DNA of 56,590 nucleotides from Lachnospiraceae bacterium (GCA_024684355.1 JAIKXA010000166.1:1-56590); one strand, 5' to 3'. Counted from the stretch's first letter, positions 28,618 through 39,039 are shown. Notes: generated from the letters alone by a model not told the origin. Program-made: numbers and translations.

Positions 28618-29814
28618 TTAACTTATCGAAGCCTTCTTTTTCTTTTTAAAAGAAAGAAATCCCTTTTTGGCACTGATCGCATGTCTTGGACACATCTCCT
28701 GACAGCAGTAGCATCTGATACATTTCTTATAATCATATACGGGCGGACGCTGTTTTCCGTTCTTAAAGTCCACAGCCTTACCCGGCACGGGACAATGATC
28801 CACACATACACCGCACTTTACACATTCATCTTCATCTATCACAGGCCTTCTGGCAAGCTTTGTCATGAAGCCCGAATATTTCATAAGAAATGTTTTCTTC
28901 GGCTTTTCCCTGCCCACATCAAACGAGCCGTTGCCAAGTTTTTCAAACAGTTCTTTTCTTGTGATGGTTTTTGCCTGATCCACGTTACATAAAATGATAT
29001 CTATCTCTTCTTCCTTATCTGTACCAACACCCATGCGGCAGCCCTGCGAATTTGTCGGCACCGCTTCCGGGTCCAGATCTATCAGATAACAATATACTGT
29101 ATCAAGCGCTACGGGGTCTTCCGATATAAGTATCACATTCATCGGAGTGGGCGTACCCGAACCCGGTCCGTTTCCTTCCATGGCAACTATACCGTCCATA
29201 ATATGAAGCCTGGGATGTGTGCATCTGTGTATATCTGCAAGCATTCTGGCAAACACCGTATCATTCGGGAACTTTACATGCCCTGCAGCTTTCCTGTAAC
29301 CACATACAAATCCGTAGACATTCTTTACCGCTCCGGTAATACGCTCCAATGCATGCGTTTTCATCTTGCAGACATTTATTATCGCATCACTCTCGACTAT
29401 TTCCTTACAAAAATCAAACTCCCTGCAGGTAATGCCATCAGCGAAATCCACATGGACATTATCGGACATAGGAGTAAATTTTGCACCGAATATATCATCT
29501 TCTTTAAGCCCGAGAGCTTTAAGCGCTCCCTCACAGCTGCCGTGTCCGGGTGAATCACCAATTTTAACATCAACGCATCCGCGTTCATTAAGAAGACGGA
29601 GCACCGCTCTTAACACGGAAGGATGCGTAGCTATAGCCTTATCAGGCACAGAAGCAGTAAGCAGGTTGGGCTTGACCAATATCTTTTCTTCAGCCTTAAC
29701 AATAGCGTCAAAGCCTCCAAGCTGACCGAGACCTGCTTTTATGCAATTATATACTTTTTCCTCATCATAGCTGTCACACGGGATAACCATGACTTTAGAT
29801 CTTTTCTGTTCCAT
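28618..29814 (-). CDS. DUF362 domain protein with C-terminal 2x[4Fe-4S] ferredoxin domain
   Basis: CVKCGVCVDHCPVPGKAV and CIRCYCCQEMCPRHAI; N-term DUF362-like KPNLLTASVPDKAIATHPSVLRAV. Confidence 0.88.
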   Translation of the reverse strand: MEQKRSKVMVIPCDSYDEEKVYNCIKAGLGQLGGFDAIVKAEEKILVKPNLLTASVPDKAIATHPSVLRAVLRLLNERGCVDVKIGDSPGHGSCEGALKALGLKEDDIFGAKFTPMSDNVHVDFADGITCREFDFCKEIVESDAIINVCKMKTHALERITGAVKNVYGFVCGYRKAAGHVKFPNDTVFARMLADIHRCTHPRLHIMDGIVAMEGNGPGSGTPTPMNVILISEDPVALDTVYCYLIDLDPEAVPTNSQGCRMGVGTDKEEEIDIILCNVDQAKTITRKELFEKLGNGSFDVGREKPKKTFLMKYSGFMTKLARRPVIDEDECVKCGVCVDHCPVPGKAVDFKNGKQRPPVYDYKKCIRCYCCQEMCPRHAISAKKGFLSFKKKKKASIS

Positions 29815-29846
29815 TCTTTGTACCTTATCATAGGCAGGAGTACCTG

Positions 29847-31187
29847 TTAAACAGCGGGTTCTTCTTCCGTATCAAGTTTGAGTACGGGTTCGATGGGCAT
29901 AGGGATATCGTTTTCAACATCAAGCCTCATCTGTTCCTCTGCCAGCCTGATCTTAAAATCTATTATAGGAAGCTCACTGTAATACAGTTCCTTGGCCGCC
30001 TCTATATCATGTTTCGCATTGGCGATCTTTTCTTCAGCCTTGGCAATAATGGCTTTCTGAGCCTTCTTCTCTCCGAATTTGAAAAGTCCGAGACTGTCCA
30101 GTATATTCTGTGCTTCTATAAGCTGCTTTTGATACATGATCATGATCTCGGTCGCGGCTTTTATGGAATCGTCACGGCGGTTGGCAGCTTCATCCTCAAG
30201 TTCGGTTTTTCTGTCACTGCAGCGTTTTTGGAATACTTCTTCTCTTTCTTCCAGACACTTTAAGCAATGCTCTTCCCAGATCGTGTGCTCTGTTTCAAAT
30301 CTTTTATATGCTTCCTCGATCTTTCTCTGAGCCTCGGCTATACGCTCCTCTTCAGCACGTCTGGCTTCTTCTGCCTTACGTTCTTCTTCGAGTCTTAGCT
30401 CCTCGGCTTTTCTTTCTTCCTCGAGTCTGCGTTCTTCCTCTAACTTTCGCAGTTCTTCGGCCTTTTTCTCTTCCTCGGCTCTGCGCCTGAATTCTTCCTC
30501 GGCCTTTCTCTCATCCTCGGGCTCAACCTTTTTCTCAGGCTCTTCATCACCCTTTGGTACGATTTTTTCTACGGACTTTGTGACTTCATCAAACCTCTTG
30601 GTTTCAAGTTCTACTTTATCTTCAGGATTTACTTCCGGCTTAGCTTCCGCCTCTATACCGGAGCTGTCAGCTGCACCGGACTCTGTCACTGTATCGGCCA
30701 CTGTACTTGTGCTGTTATCTGTCTCTGCATTTTCCGCTGTATCCGTCCGGCTGACCGATCCGTTCTCTGTTTCTGTCTCTGCCCGGTTCTCAGATACGAT
30801 CTCGTTCTCACTCCGGTTCTCCGGTCTTATCTCAGCAGCAATCTCTACATGGCTCTCCGCTCTGAGTTCGGCGTCAATCTCCGCATCGGATGCCTTCGCG
30901 GTCTTTTTCTTTAGTCCGATAACACCGATCTGTTTTAAATATAAAGCGAGCGTAGTACCAAACAGTTCCCTGGACTTTCTGCCCATTGCCTTTATCCTTC
31001 CCGCATAATCGGGATTTTCGGCATAAATTGCAGTCAAAGACTCTGCTTTAGCTCCTTCGTATTTATCCTGCAGGAGTTTTATCAGCAGTTCATGATCATT
31101 ATTCTGTTTTTTATTGTCTGCCTGTATCATACAAAACTCCTGTTTCATAGACCGATCACGTTTGATCCTATTTTTCCCAGTATTCAT
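29847..31187 (-). CDS. Hypothetical Glu-rich coiled-coil protein
   Basis: Long EEERRLEEERKAEELRLEEERKAEEARRAEEE heptad-like segment; start may be internal at 31148 (MKQEFCMIQ) because the 5' end overlaps the 31168 gene. Confidence 0.7.
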   Translation of the reverse strand: MNTGKNRIKRDRSMKQEFCMIQADNKKQNNDHELLIKLLQDKYEGAKAESLTAIYAENPDYAGRIKAMGRKSRELFGTTLALYLKQIGVIGLKKKTAKASDAEIDAELRAESHVEIAAEIRPENRSENEIVSENRAETETENGSVSRTDTAENAETDNSTSTVADTVTESGAADSSGIEAEAKPEVNPEDKVELETKRFDEVTKSVEKIVPKGDEEPEKKVEPEDERKAEEEFRRRAEEEKKAEELRKLEEERRLEEERKAEELRLEEERKAEEARRAEEERIAEAQRKIEEAYKRFETEHTIWEEHCLKCLEEREEVFQKRCSDRKTELEDEAANRRDDSIKAATEIMIMYQKQLIEAQNILDSLGLFKFGEKKAQKAIIAKAEEKIANAKHDIEAAKELYYSELPIIDFKIRLAEEQMRLDVENDIPMPIEPVLKLDTEEEPAV

Positions 31188-32199
31188 ATTCTATCGACGA
31201 ATAATAGGTCTCGCTGTATATGAATTCACTCTTATGTATCGAACCGTCTTCGTTATAAAAAGTTATATCTTTATTATTTTCAGCAGTTTTTTCTACTTTG
31301 GTCAATATATCATCTTTGTCATAGTAATACTTAAAACAAATTGTACCAATGAACATTTTAGCAGCAACAGCCTGCTCGTCATTCTGCGTTTTAGCCTCTT
31401 TATCCTTTATTTTTGATTCCAAATAATAACCGTCTCCGTCATCATGACGTTCATATTCAAAATAAAGATTAATCGTTATTTCAGGATCATAAAACTCATA
31501 TAAAATCTCAGATACCTTATTATCCTTATCATAAGTAGACATCGTAGTATTACCCGGAACATATTCATTGTTCTCGATATTACCGTTGATCTTAGTTTCT
31601 ACCCATGAACCGTCACTCTTTTTCTCTGTAAAGGTCACTCCGTAAATATGCTGCTGAGTAGTTCTGCTGTAGACATTTTTTTCATCGGAACGCTTAATGA
31701 GTGCTCCGGTACCGGGACACTCAAAATCCACATCACGATAATTGTCATAACCCGTTATCAGAGGAAGAAAAGTACTTATATACATAGCAGGCTCATACTC
31801 AAGCTGTTCGCCTTCTTTTGAAAGATCGATCTTCCGGTCATCGTATTCCAAAGCTGTTAAAAAAACCTTTTTAAGCTTATCCCCTTCATAATCGTTTTCC
31901 AGAGTAAGCTCTACTTTCTCATTATCTCTCTTAGCCACTACTTTTGTAGGATTATCATGTTCATCAAAGTCATATTTGAAGTCCATCGAATCACCCTGAC
32001 TTCTCATCTCGGTAGCAAGGCCCTTTTCGTTATACAGTACTTCGGTAACAGTTTCTATATCATCACTATAATGGATTGTCGATATATACTTTTTTATATG
32101 TTTGATCTCTTTTTCTTTTTTCCCGCAGCCGGTAAGGCTGATCGCAAGTACAGCCATCAATATTATCGCTACTGTTTTTTTCATTTCCTTTTTCCCCAT
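31168..32199 (-). CDS. Hypothetical lipoprotein
   Basis: MKKTVAIILMAVLAISLTGCGKKEKE lipobox; likely start is the second Met. Confidence 0.75.
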   Translation of the reverse strand: MGKKEMKKTVAIILMAVLAISLTGCGKKEKEIKHIKKYISTIHYSDDIETVTEVLYNEKGLATEMRSQGDSMDFKYDFDEHDNPTKVVAKRDNEKVELTLENDYEGDKLKKVFLTALEYDDRKIDLSKEGEQLEYEPAMYISTFLPLITGYDNYRDVDFECPGTGALIKRSDEKNVYSRTTQQHIYGVTFTEKKSDGSWVETKINGNIENNEYVPGNTTMSTYDKDNKVSEILYEFYDPEITINLYFEYERHDDGDGYYLESKIKDKEAKTQNDEQAVAAKMFIGTICFKYYYDKDDILTKVEKTAENNKDITFYNEDGSIHKSEFIYSETYYSSIEYEYWEK

Positions 32200-32305
32200 A
32201 CAGTGTGCTTCACCACACCATCAAACTCCCAAAACATTTTACAGGGTATAAAACCCTAATTTTAACCTATTATATACCAAAAATAAGAAAAATTCAAGAC
32301 TGACA

Positions 32306-32336
32306 AAAAAATAAAGCGGCAGGCTGTCCCTACCGC
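32306..32336 (-). terminator. Intrinsic terminator of the PARG-like gene
   Basis: Minus strand AAGCGGTAGGGACAGCCTGCCGCTTTATTTTTTT. Confidence 0.7.
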
Positions 32337-32348
32337 TTAATGCATATA

Positions 32349-33191
32349 TTATTTAGCAAATATTTTACTGAACACATCAAAGTTTCTGCTTCCGTCCGGA
32401 GGACAGTATACCGCAAACTCAATATGTTTAAATACCTTCGGAAATACTTCAAGTGCTGTCTTAAATGCTTTTGATACCACTTCCGGATCATTTTGAAACG
32501 CTCCGCATCCGAAAGCTCCGAGTACCAGGATGTCCGCCTTCTGTGCGGCTGCACAGGTCAGCATATGGATTATCCTTTTTACCTGGTATCCGAAAAGCTC
32601 CGCATCATACATCCTTGCTCCGTTTCCGACAGTGGGAACATGGATATTGTGTTTGCTCCTCAGATCCGGAGCTGCTATGGTGATCACATCCACCTTTATC
32701 CAGTCTTCCTTCGGCATACGTCTCGGAAGGTCGACATCGGTCTTACATACTACAACGCCTTCCGTATATATAAGAGAATCGGATGCCTTTGGTGTATTAA
32801 GATCATAATGATGTTTGTAATAGGTATCCCTGAGCGTCATACGGTATAAAAGCGGATACAGTGTGGATGTACGGCAAAGGCACTCTTCCTGTGCTCCGGC
32901 ACCTGTGGTAACTCCTCCGCCCGGTTTAAAAGCATTGGCAAAATTCATTACTGCGATCTTTGCATCGGGATTTTCTTTCTGCAGTCTCATAGCTGCCGCA
33001 AAACTTCTGTCACCCGATACGGAAACGGTCATATCTTTTATCGCCGACGGATCGTATTCCGGATAATCATCTTCATAATATACCGTCGTCTTTTTCTTGG
33101 CTGCCGAGATTGAATCAGCCAGATCCGGATCTTCATTGATCCAGTTCAGCGTATCCTGAAATATGTCCAATCTTTCTTCACGTGTTGACAT
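32349..33191 (-). CDS. TIGR02452-like microbial PARG/macrodomain protein
   Basis: VMNFANAFKPGGGVTTGAGAQEECLCRTSTLYPLL (PARG signature-like GGG-X-QEE) and ILVLGAFGCGAFQNDP. Confidence 0.88.
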   Translation of the reverse strand: MSTREERLDIFQDTLNWINEDPDLADSISAAKKKTTVYYEDDYPEYDPSAIKDMTVSVSGDRSFAAAMRLQKENPDAKIAVMNFANAFKPGGGVTTGAGAQEECLCRTSTLYPLLYRMTLRDTYYKHHYDLNTPKASDSLIYTEGVVVCKTDVDLPRRMPKEDWIKVDVITIAAPDLRSKHNIHVPTVGNGARMYDAELFGYQVKRIIHMLTCAAAQKADILVLGAFGCGAFQNDPEVVSKAFKTALEVFPKVFKHIEFAVYCPPDGSRNFDVFSKIFAK

Positions 33192-33203
33192 TCTACCCCT
33201 CCT

Positions 33204-35585
33204 TTATTGTTCCGGCCAGAACTCCAGTACCTCTTCCTCGTCCTTGGACAGATTTTCTGTGTTGATCACCGATCTTATGCAATCGGTCACCTCTTTGTAT
33301 TTCTTTATCATGGGAGCACAGCCCGAACAGATAGTATCCGTATCCCCTTCTTTTGATGCCTGCTCCTGCTTTGCCGCCTGCTCCGATAATTCTGTGGCGC
33401 CTATCATCTTTGCACTGCTCTTTAACGAGTGTACCTGGATCATATAATTATGCCAGTCTTCTTCAGCATAGCTCTTTTGGATCAGCCCTTTCTTTTCCTC
33501 TAAGCCCGCTGCAAAATCGCCAAGCACCGAACGGTAGAACTCCGCATCATTTTGAACATACTGCAATCCTATTTCCGGATTTATGCCGGCATCACGCAAA
33601 GCTTCAAAAACGGCTGTTCTGTCATCTCCTGCTGTTTCGTCCTTTTCTTCGGCAGCTGCATCGCTGTCCTGCACCTTCTCCAGTTTATCTTCCGGCAGGT
33701 ATTTCATTAACATTTTTTCAAGTGCATATCCATCTACAGGTTTGGACAGGTAATCGTTAAAGCCTTCCTGCAGATATTTCTCCTTTGCGCCGACCACAGC
33801 ATCTGCCGTAAGACAGATAACAGGTACGTTGCTGCTTTTTCCGTTTTCTTTTTCCCTGATATGGTGCAATGCCTCCGTTCCGTCCATCTCAGGCATTCTC
33901 TGATCCATAAGGATAATATCGTATTCGATTTTTTGAGCCTTGCTTACAGCTTCGGATCCGCTTATGGCAGTATCGATCTGTACACGTGTATTCTTAAGCA
34001 GGTTCGAAACAACCGTAAGATTAATCCTCGTATCGTCCACGATCAGTATATGGGCATTAGGAGCATGGAAGGATTCTTTGTAAGCACGTGCCTTAAGCAC
34101 ATTTTCCTCAAAGCGTGCCTGGAAATCACCCATCGGCACATCCTTTATGATCTTCTGAGGTATGGTGACGGTAAATACCGAACCGTCACCATACCGGCTT
34201 TCAACGCTTATGCTTCCGCCCATCATGTCAAGCAGACGTTTGGTAATGGCAAGTCCGAGACCGGTGCCTTCAACCGTACTGTTGCGGTCCATTTCAAGTC
34301 TTTCAAACTTGGTAAAAAGCTTCTCCAGATCTTCTTTTTTGATACCGATACCGGTATCTTTTACATCTACAACAAGTACCAGCGTATCGTTACCGTGTCT
34401 TTCGCCTTTGACCGTCAGCCCTACGGATCCGAACTCGGTATATTTTACGGCATTGATAAGCAGATTGGTAAGTACCTGTCTTACCCTTACCTCGTCTCCG
34501 TTCAGCTCATCCGGCAAGGTTTTATCGACATCTATAACGAACCCGAGCTTTTTGTCCTGGGCCTTTAATTGTACCATATTGCTCAAGTCGCTTAAAAGCG
34601 AGCTTAACTGGTAAGGTGCCTCAACAAGGTCAAGCCTTCCGGCCTCTATCTTTGAGAAATCAAGTATGTCATTAACTAAAGCCAGCAGATTATGGCCAGC
34701 ATTCTCCACGTCGCCAGCATATACCACTATGTTCTTAAGTGAATCCCTTACAGCCTGCTCATTGCCCTCTTTGATCTCCTGTGTCCTGCGGCTTTCGCGG
34801 AGTATCATCTCGTTCATACCGAGCACCGCATTAATGGGTGTGCGGATCTCATGGGACATATTGGCCAGGAAATCGCTCTTGGCAAGGTTGGCACTCTCAG
34901 CCCTCATCTTTTCTTCCATCAGTTCACCCTGCATACGTACAAAGGGTCTTACTATAGTGAAAGAAAGAGCTGCTGCCAGTAAAAGCGAGAAACAAAGGAT
35001 GATCAGATAACTTTTAACAGTGGATTTCATCTGTTCCGTAAGCTGGTTGTCAAACCACTGTGCGGAAAAGTCCACCGCAATGATTCCCGCAACTTTGCCT
35101 CTGTAGTCAAATACAGGGCTGTATGCGCTGTAAAACTCACCCCACGCATCCGAATAAGGTACTTCGTCAACAGCTGCAGTACCTTTTCCTGCTTTTGCGA
35201 GCGCTTCTGTGTATTTTACCGGATCTCCGAATGATGCGGGAGTGTCCGGGTCAGTGTCCATAGTGAATATGAACTTGCCGCTTTCGTACTCTTTAATGCT
35301 GTATACATATTCCAGCTCTACATTATCACGAAAGACCGCAAGCGTATTATACTGCTTGTTGTATTCCTCACTTCCGACATCTTCAGCTGTTAATGAGCCT
35401 AAGATATCACCGTTTACCGAACCGGAGGCACAGTTGGCTATATCGAGCATTCTCTGCTGTATGGCTTCCTTTATTCCGTTTCTGGCTCTGATTATCGAAA
35501 CAGTACAGAACAGAATACTGGACACCAAAAGAATTGCTTCGACCATAAGTATTATTTTAGTCGACAGGTTGTTTTTCTTAGCCAC
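33204..35585 (-). CDS. Hybrid sensor histidine kinase (HisKA-HATPase-REC-Hpt)
   Basis: SHEIRTPINAVLGMNEMI, GTGLGLAITKRLLDMMGG, DIILMDQRMPEMDG, QVHSLKSSAKMIGA. Confidence 0.93.
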   Translation of the reverse strand: MAKKNNLSTKIILMVEAILLVSSILFCTVSIIRARNGIKEAIQQRMLDIANCASGSVNGDILGSLTAEDVGSEEYNKQYNTLAVFRDNVELEYVYSIKEYESGKFIFTMDTDPDTPASFGDPVKYTEALAKAGKGTAAVDEVPYSDAWGEFYSAYSPVFDYRGKVAGIIAVDFSAQWFDNQLTEQMKSTVKSYLIILCFSLLLAAALSFTIVRPFVRMQGELMEEKMRAESANLAKSDFLANMSHEIRTPINAVLGMNEMILRESRRTQEIKEGNEQAVRDSLKNIVVYAGDVENAGHNLLALVNDILDFSKIEAGRLDLVEAPYQLSSLLSDLSNMVQLKAQDKKLGFVIDVDKTLPDELNGDEVRVRQVLTNLLINAVKYTEFGSVGLTVKGERHGNDTLVLVVDVKDTGIGIKKEDLEKLFTKFERLEMDRNSTVEGTGLGLAITKRLLDMMGGSISVESRYGDGSVFTVTIPQKIIKDVPMGDFQARFEENVLKARAYKESFHAPNAHILIVDDTRINLTVVSNLLKNTRVQIDTAISGSEAVSKAQKIEYDIILMDQRMPEMDGTEALHHIREKENGKSSNVPVICLTADAVVGAKEKYLQEGFNDYLSKPVDGYALEKMLMKYLPEDKLEKVQDSDAAAEEKDETAGDDRTAVFEALRDAGINPEIGLQYVQNDAEFYRSVLGDFAAGLEEKKGLIQKSYAEEDWHNYMIQVHSLKSSAKMIGATELSEQAAKQEQASKEGDTDTICSGCAPMIKKYKEVTDCIRSVINTENLSKDEEEVLEFWPEQ

Positions 35586-35739
35586 TTATATCTCCTTTCT
35601 CCGGTCAGGCAGATTTTTTTATTTGGTAAAAAATGCCGGACTTTTCACAAGGTCCGGCAATATAATCTATTTTATTTTTTATTGGCTAACATTCCATATG
35701 CCCTTGATGGTTATATGATACAATTACGTGTTTCTTTTG

Positions 35740-38169
35740 TCAAGAAAAATCAGTTTCCTGTACGGACGCGTAATCAAATCTGCATAAATTACCGAATACA
35801 TCCCAGTAGAATATGCATTTTTCCTCTTCATCCATGGCTATATATCTGCCTTCCCACAGCTCGCTGTACCTGTCGTCATCGGCATCAAAAGAATATGTCT
35901 TTCTTGATCCGTACATACCGTTACCGGCCATATCAAAAGATTTCGGATCATATCCGTCCCTGCTGCCTCGCAGTTCATCGGTAAACAGGAAGTATTTCAG
36001 GTCCGGAGTACGGTATTCCGTAAGCCCCCAGGTGGCATCTATCAGGTACCCCTGTCCGTCAAGTGTTATATAATTCCATGCATGCGAATCGGCACCGTAC
36101 TCGTAAGGCATGCCCGAAGACTCTTCCGCATCAACACCGCACTGCAGCATAAGATACTGGTAAAGACATGCTATCTCCCAGCAGATACCCTGCTTTTCCA
36201 TAAGACAGCGGTATCCGGACTGTTTTTCCATCCACTCAACACTGTGTTCGAGCATTTCATAATCGTATACACAGTACTCCGTCATAAACTCATATAAGGC
36301 CAGAGCCTTTTCAAAATCCGTATAATCCTCCTCAAGCACATCATTAAGTATAGCGCAGATCCTTTCCTCAAAATCCTTTTCTTTCTCAAGGAATTCTTCC
36401 TTCGGGATAAGATAAGTGATCTCGGCCCATCCGTTGCCTACATAATCCGCTCTCGCATAAATACTGCCCAGCGGGAAGAAATAAATTGAAAGCCTTCCGC
36501 ATCCCCATGCCGCACATCCCTCATCCGGACATTCAAATCCGTCCTCACCGGCACGAAGTGCATCTACATAGTTAAAGAACGCATCACGTCTCTTTTCGCC
36601 GTGCTCCAATGTATAAAAATGTGAAAAGACATGAGGATTAAAGGTATAGTTTGCTCCGTCATTGCTTCGTATGTTTTCGGGGTGTATGGCTTTGCCCGAC
36701 TTTGTCTCAAGTACTTCCGGATCGTCTTTTGCCGCAAGTACAAAAGTATTAACAAACTCTATCTCCAGCATATAATCACCGATAGCGGTGATCGTTCCGT
36801 CATTTTCTATACGGTCGGGAGTTATCTCGATCCCGTATTTTTCCTTTGCCCCTATTACCAGATCCGACAGGTATTTTGCAGGATCATCCTTTGAAAAATC
36901 AATGAAGTCCCGGATAGGTTCTGTCTTATCGCTTGCTGACCAAAGAAGCAGTTCTCTTTTATTGTCTTCATAAGTGACACTTAAAAGTACATTCCTGTCA
37001 TCTACCATTCCCCAGGTATTTATATATGAGTCCTCAATGATGTCAGTATTGCTCAACACGTCGGAAACAGTCCTGTTTTCGATATCGTACAGACGGAACT
37101 CCTGTTTATAGATAAAATTCTCCGGGTCTGTCAGAATACTGTTATCGCCGCACAATATCTTATCCTGTTTAAAGCTGATCGACTCATTCCTTGAACACTT
37201 CGGGAATGCACATATTTCGTTAATATTGCCCGGCACATGGAAAAACCATGTCGATCTTGAATCCGTTATATCCACCAGATCGTAAGGAGCTACATCATAG
37301 CCCTTCCATCCATCCCCGAGTTCAACCTCATCCTCCGGCTGTGAAGTAACCACACCATCCTCGGAAATAAAGAGATACTCATATGTTAAGTAATCATCTT
37401 TCTTATACAATGTAAAGATCTTTTGTCCGTTGTATGTACCCAGATATCTGGAGACTTCATACTGTGCATCTATGCTGTATTCACCGGCATTACGTCCCTG
37501 CAGGTCGGTTGCGATAAGCATGCTGTTTTCAATGTCCATATTCCAGATATAGCCGTCCGTATCAATGCCGAGGATAAGTGAAAGCTTTTTCTCACCGGGT
37601 GTGAAGCTTTGTATCTCAGTCAATGTATCATCATATACATGTATCATACCTGTTTCATATTCTTCCACTACGACCTTGCCATCATTAAGCAGCTTGGGCT
37701 CATTAAAGGCAAAATCCATTTCTCTTCTATACTGTTCGGTACTTACTGCAGGCTTAAACAGTAAAAGGATGTTCTTTTCCCCGAACGGTTCTTCCTCTTC
37801 TATTACATCAAGCCATAACAGAGCATGATCCCCTGCACATTTTGCAGAAAGTATATAACAGAATTTTTCCTTAAGCTCTTCTACCGGTATACGGTATACA
37901 TCCTCACGTCCGATCGTTTCATAAGCTGTTTTTACAAAAGGTACCGGGGTCGGTGTGGGTGTAGGTATCGGTGTAGCGGTCGGCGCCGGAGTGGCTGTAG
38001 GTGATACAGTGGTTTCCGGTGTAACGCTTCCGGTTGTTTTACCCGTATCTGTCGTATTATCCTCATTCTTGCTGCAGCCCGTCATCACAAACAGACAGAC
38101 TATAGCTATTATCATCAGGATGCCGAGCTTCTGTCCGGCATTCTTAACTTTTAACCTTACTAACGGCAT
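35740..38169 (-). CDS. Lipoprotein with transglutaminase-like domain
   Basis: Lipobox FVMTGCSK; PT-rich linker; QGICWEIACLYQYLMLQCGVDAEES...SHAWNYITLDGQGYLIDATWG (Cys-His-Asp order). Confidence 0.8.
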   Translation of the reverse strand: MPLVRLKVKNAGQKLGILMIIAIVCLFVMTGCSKNEDNTTDTGKTTGSVTPETTVSPTATPAPTATPIPTPTPTPVPFVKTAYETIGREDVYRIPVEELKEKFCYILSAKCAGDHALLWLDVIEEEEPFGEKNILLLFKPAVSTEQYRREMDFAFNEPKLLNDGKVVVEEYETGMIHVYDDTLTEIQSFTPGEKKLSLILGIDTDGYIWNMDIENSMLIATDLQGRNAGEYSIDAQYEVSRYLGTYNGQKIFTLYKKDDYLTYEYLFISEDGVVTSQPEDEVELGDGWKGYDVAPYDLVDITDSRSTWFFHVPGNINEICAFPKCSRNESISFKQDKILCGDNSILTDPENFIYKQEFRLYDIENRTVSDVLSNTDIIEDSYINTWGMVDDRNVLLSVTYEDNKRELLLWSASDKTEPIRDFIDFSKDDPAKYLSDLVIGAKEKYGIEITPDRIENDGTITAIGDYMLEIEFVNTFVLAAKDDPEVLETKSGKAIHPENIRSNDGANYTFNPHVFSHFYTLEHGEKRRDAFFNYVDALRAGEDGFECPDEGCAAWGCGRLSIYFFPLGSIYARADYVGNGWAEITYLIPKEEFLEKEKDFEERICAILNDVLEEDYTDFEKALALYEFMTEYCVYDYEMLEHSVEWMEKQSGYRCLMEKQGICWEIACLYQYLMLQCGVDAEESSGMPYEYGADSHAWNYITLDGQGYLIDATWGLTEYRTPDLKYFLFTDELRGSRDGYDPKSFDMAGNGMYGSRKTYSFDADDDRYSELWEGRYIAMDEEEKCIFYWDVFGNLCRFDYASVQETDFS

Positions 38170-38195
38170 AACTTTTTCCTTTCTCTTCCTATCTT

Positions 38196-38224
38196 TGTGT
38201 CACTTTCTACGGTCATTTGACACA
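38196..38224. repeat. Diverged palindromic repeat, REP-like
   Basis: TGTGTCACTTTCTACGGTCATTTGACACA. Confidence 0.45.
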
Positions 38225-38349
38225 TAAGATCAAATTTTCCTTAATAGCATGATAATTATCCCATGTGACTCTTAGGTGACATATCTTTGAAATATTTAAA
38301 AATTTTTCTTTCATCAGGCTAAAGAACGTATAAACGTTTTTTTGCTCTC

Positions 38350-38378
38350 TTGACCGAACGTATGTTTTGTGTTATAAT
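38350..38378 (+). promoter_or_regulatory. Promoter with embedded LexA/SOS-box-like operator
   Basis: TTGACC - 17 bp - TATAAT; spacer contains CGAACGTATGTTTT, 13 of 14 positions fitting Gram-positive CGAACRNRYGTTYC. Confidence 0.75.
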
Positions 38379-38402
38379 AAAGTGCAGAAAGGAGGACCGG
38401 AT

Positions 38403-39017
38403 ATGTGCGTAAGATTTTTTATTGATACTCACAGTGATGAACTGGACGAGATAGTTGAAAAAGCCAGAGCTACCAAGACAGGGATAAAGCTCTCTCATCT
38501 GTGGGGTCCCGTAAAAGACGGTGAGATCAAGCCCACGGATATCGCCCCCGTGATAGCTCCGGCTCCTTCCGGCAAGCCTAAGATATATGCCATGAAGTGG
38601 GGCTATTCCGTACCGGGTAAAACCACCATCCTGTTTAATGCCCGCTCGGAAACGGCAGCCATAAGACCGACCTTTAAAGAGGACTGGCTGCACCACCGCT
38701 GTATCGTACCCGCATCCTATTACTACGAGTGGGAACATCTTACAGATGAAAAAGGCCGGAAAAAATCCGGCAGCCGATATCTTATACAGCCGAAAGGGCA
38801 TGACATCACATGGCTGTGCGGACTATACAGAGTCGAGGACGGCTACCCGTATTTCATAATACTTACCAGGGAGCCGGGCGAAGAAATAAAGTTCATTCAC
38901 AACCGCATGCCTTTAATACTTCCAAAAGAAAAGATCGAAGAATGGACTGATCCAAACTCCGATCCTCAAAGACTTATCAGATATGCACTTACAGTAATGG
39001 TGGCCGACAAGGGTTGA
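38403..39017 (+). CDS. yedK: SOS response-associated peptidase (SRAP/YedK)
   Basis: Starts MCVRFFIDTHSDE with catalytic Cys2; FNARSETAAIRPTFKEDWLHHRCIVPASYYYEW; SD AAAGGAGG. ORF-track start at 38367 is too early. Confidence 0.93.
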   Translation: MCVRFFIDTHSDELDEIVEKARATKTGIKLSHLWGPVKDGEIKPTDIAPVIAPAPSGKPKIYAMKWGYSVPGKTTILFNARSETAAIRPTFKEDWLHHRCIVPASYYYEWEHLTDEKGRKKSGSRYLIQPKGHDITWLCGLYRVEDGYPYFIILTREPGEEIKFIHNRMPLILPKEKIEEWTDPNSDPQRLIRYALTVMVADKG

Positions 39018-39039
39018 TCCTTTATCCGCCGCCATTTTT

